Translations under genes and position numbers: made by a program
Part shown: piece by piece, positions 7,331-8,665 of the stretch
Layout: the number at the start of each line of letters is the position of its first letter
Numbering within the stretch: position 1 is the stretch's first letter
Notes under the pieces: generated by a model
The model's database searches: none
Seen by the model: the letters and a program-made list of their open reading frames with translations, nothing else
Told to the model about the DNA's origin: nothing
Assembly (NCBI GenBank): GCA_029931885.1
Contig: JAOZRJ010000052.1
Coordinates: 1-8,665, forward strand
DNA length: 8,665 nt
Direction of reading: 5' to 3'
Source of the DNA: Candidatus Omnitrophota bacterium
Lineage (GTDB): Bacteria > Omnitrophota > Koll11 > Zapsychrales > Aceulaceae

Positions 7331-7358
7331 ATATTAACGTGAATTTAATTTATTTCAA
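7331..7358 (-). promoter_or_regulatory. Sigma70-type promoter for rpsP and the downstream cluster
   Basis: On the minus strand the gap between trpE and rpsP holds TTGAAA (7353-7358), a 16-base AT-rich spacer and TAATAT (7331-7336). Each hexamer differs by one base from the TTGACA/TATAAT consensus. A start site near 7324 would leave a leader of about 40 bases ending in the rpsP ribosome binding site. The region is AT-rich, so chance matches are possible, but the position directly after a biosynthetic gene and before a ribosomal protein gene makes it credible. It is the only convincing promoter seen in the window. Confidence 0.6.
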
Positions 7359-7362
7359 CCGT

Positions 7363-8665
7363 TTATGCAAAATTGTTATGCGCTAGTTCAATCGATGCAA
7401 TTTGCGCTTTTGCCTTGTTTTTTGTTTCAATATATTCTTTTTTTGGGTCAGAGTCAGCCACTATCCCTGCGCCTGCTTGAATATAGGCCTGTTTACCTTT
7501 AATGACAATTGTTCGTATAGTAATGCAAGTGTCAAGATTTCCAGAAAAACTGATATAACCAACACATCCAGCATAAGGCCCTCTTGAAACAGGTTCTAGT
7601 TCATCAATAATTTCCATTGCACGAATTTTAGGAGCGCCGGAAACTGTTCCTGCTGGAAAAGTTGCCTTGATGACATCTACCATGTCAAAAGATTTTGCCA
7701 AAACGCCTTTTACGTTGCTTACGATATGCATTACGTGTGAATAGTTTTCAATGTTCATAAATTCTGATAATTTCACAGTGCCTTTTTTACAAACACGACC
7801 TAAATCATTTCGTCCAAGATCTACTAGCATAATGTGCTCGGCACGTTCCTTAGGATCGGACAAGAGATTCTTGGCAAGAGCTCGATCTTCTTTGTCAGTT
7901 TTTCCTCTTGGGCGTGTCCCTGCGATTGGACGCGTTTCAACTATTTTGTTTTCGCAACGCACAAGAAGTTCTGGGGAAGATCCGACGATATGGACGTCAT
8001 TAAAGCGTAAAAAATACATGTATGGAGATGGATTGACCGTGCGTAAGGTTCTGTAGATATTTAATGGATCTGTTTGGATTTTAGTCTGAAATCTTTGAGA
8101 TAAAACAGCTTGAATAATTTCTCCTGATCGGATTTTCTTTTTTGTGCTGATAACAGCTTTTTTAAAATTTTTTTCGCTAAAGTTTGATTTAACTTTTAAT
8201 TTCTTTAAGGCTCTTGGTGTTTTTTCTTTTGGTATTGGAGACTTCAGTTCTGTGATAATTTGTTCGATTTTCTTTTGAGCTGTTCGATATGCCAGAAGCT
8301 TTTTCTCTATAGTGTCCTTAGGATTAATTTCAACACAAGAAATAATTTTTATTTTATGATTTAGGTGATCAAAGATAATTAAATTTTTTGTTAACGACAA
8401 AACGATATCTGGAATCTTTAGATCATCTTTTGGTTTATTCGGGAGGTTTTCGAAGAAGCGAACAGTATCATACCCGATGTATCCAATGAGTCCGCCGCAG
8501 AAACTAGGAAGACCTTTTGTTTCGACAAGTTTATAGCGCGCCATAATCTTTTGTGCTTCACGCAATGGAGATCTGGATGTAATGTGTTGTTCTTTCTGTT
8601 TCTTTCCTTTGGAAAAATGAAGTATTTTTATATTTTCATTTTTACTTGTAAAAACGAGCTCAGGA
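7363..8665 (-). CDS. trpE: Anthranilate synthase component I, N-terminus cut by window edge
   Basis: TrpE converts chorismate to anthranilate, the first step of tryptophan synthesis, with ammonia supplied by the TrpG glutaminase. The frame is open to the right edge; 433 residues are visible against roughly 490-520 for the family, so the true start lies outside. A TTG near 8565 is not the start, because homology continues upstream (PELVFTSKN near the edge). Visible blocks are [10 protein letters not shown], the chorismate-binding region with [69 protein letters not shown] and [16 protein letters not shown]. The PIAGT form is typical of TrpE; aminodeoxychorismate synthase PabB has Lys in place of that Ala. 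The N-terminal tryptophan feedback-binding motif is off the window. No trpG follows; the next gene is rpsP after 80 bases, so trpE is probably the last gene of its own operon. Confidence 0.95.
   Translation of the reverse strand, partial: PELVFTSKNENIKILHFSKGKKQKEQHITSRSPLREAQKIMARYKLVETKGLPSFCGGLIGYIGYDTVRFFENLPNKPKDDLKIPDIVLSLTKNLIIFDHLNHKIKIISCVEINPKDTIEKKLLAYRTAQKKIEQIITELKSPIPKEKTPRALKKLKVKSNFSEKNFKKAVISTKKKIRSGEIIQAVLSQRFQTKIQTDPLNIYRTLRTVNPSPYMYFLRFNDVHIVGSSPELLVRCENKIVETRPIAGTRPRGKTDKEDRALAKNLLSDPKERAEHIMLVDLGRNDLGRVCKKGTVKLSEFMNIENYSHVMHIVSNVKGVLAKSFDMVDVIKATFPAGTVSGAPKIRAMEIIDELEPVSRGPYAGCVGYISFSGNLDTCITIRTIVIKGKQAYIQAGAGIVADSDPKKEYIETKNKAKAQIASIELAHNNFA

Noticed and set aside
8563..8565. 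TTG as a possible trpE start
   Set aside because: The frame stays open to the right edge and the upstream residues fit the TrpE N-terminal part, so the gene starts outside the window.

Overview
All recognisable genes lie on the minus strand, so the region is best read from right to left. The DNA is AT-rich and tightly packed: the largest gap between genes is 80 bases, and no tRNA, rRNA, insertion sequence, CRISPR array or long repeat was seen. The gene set suggests a Gram-negative-type (diderm) bacterium: a SurA-like periplasmic chaperone, a PdxA-type (DXP-dependent) vitamin B6 pathway, and SecD and SecF fused into one polypeptide. An uncultured lineage such as Omnitrophica or a related PVC-side or Elusimicrobia-like group would fit, but this is an impression, not a placement.

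Right part (7363-8665): the C-terminal ~433 residues of anthranilate synthase component I (trpE), whose N-terminus lies beyond the right edge. An 80-base gap follows with a good sigma70-like promoter (TTGAAA, 16-base spacer, TAATAT) and a strong ribosome binding site. It appears to start a seven-gene transcription unit: rpsP (ribosomal protein S16), yajC, fused secDF, a strikingly reduced mfd, a surA-like chaperone gene, pdxA and ksgA/rsmA. The ksgA gene runs off the left edge. No convincing terminator is visible between rpsP and the left edge.

The first three genes concern ribosome assembly and protein export: YajC and SecDF are accessory parts of the Sec translocon. The last four genes are locked together by three successive ATGA stop/start overlaps. 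The order surA-pdxA-ksgA is the same as in Escherichia coli, where these genes follow lptD; here the reduced mfd takes that upstream place.

The most unusual item is the Mfd homologue. It is 628 residues against about 1,100-1,150 for the family. It keeps the UvrA-binding-type domain (D2), the RNA polymerase interaction domain and both translocase lobes with intact helicase motifs. It lacks D1a, D1b, D3 and the C-terminal autoinhibitory domain D7. The losses fall close to domain borders, and the reading frame is intact and translationally coupled to the next gene, so this looks like a working minimal transcription-repair coupling factor, not a decayed gene.
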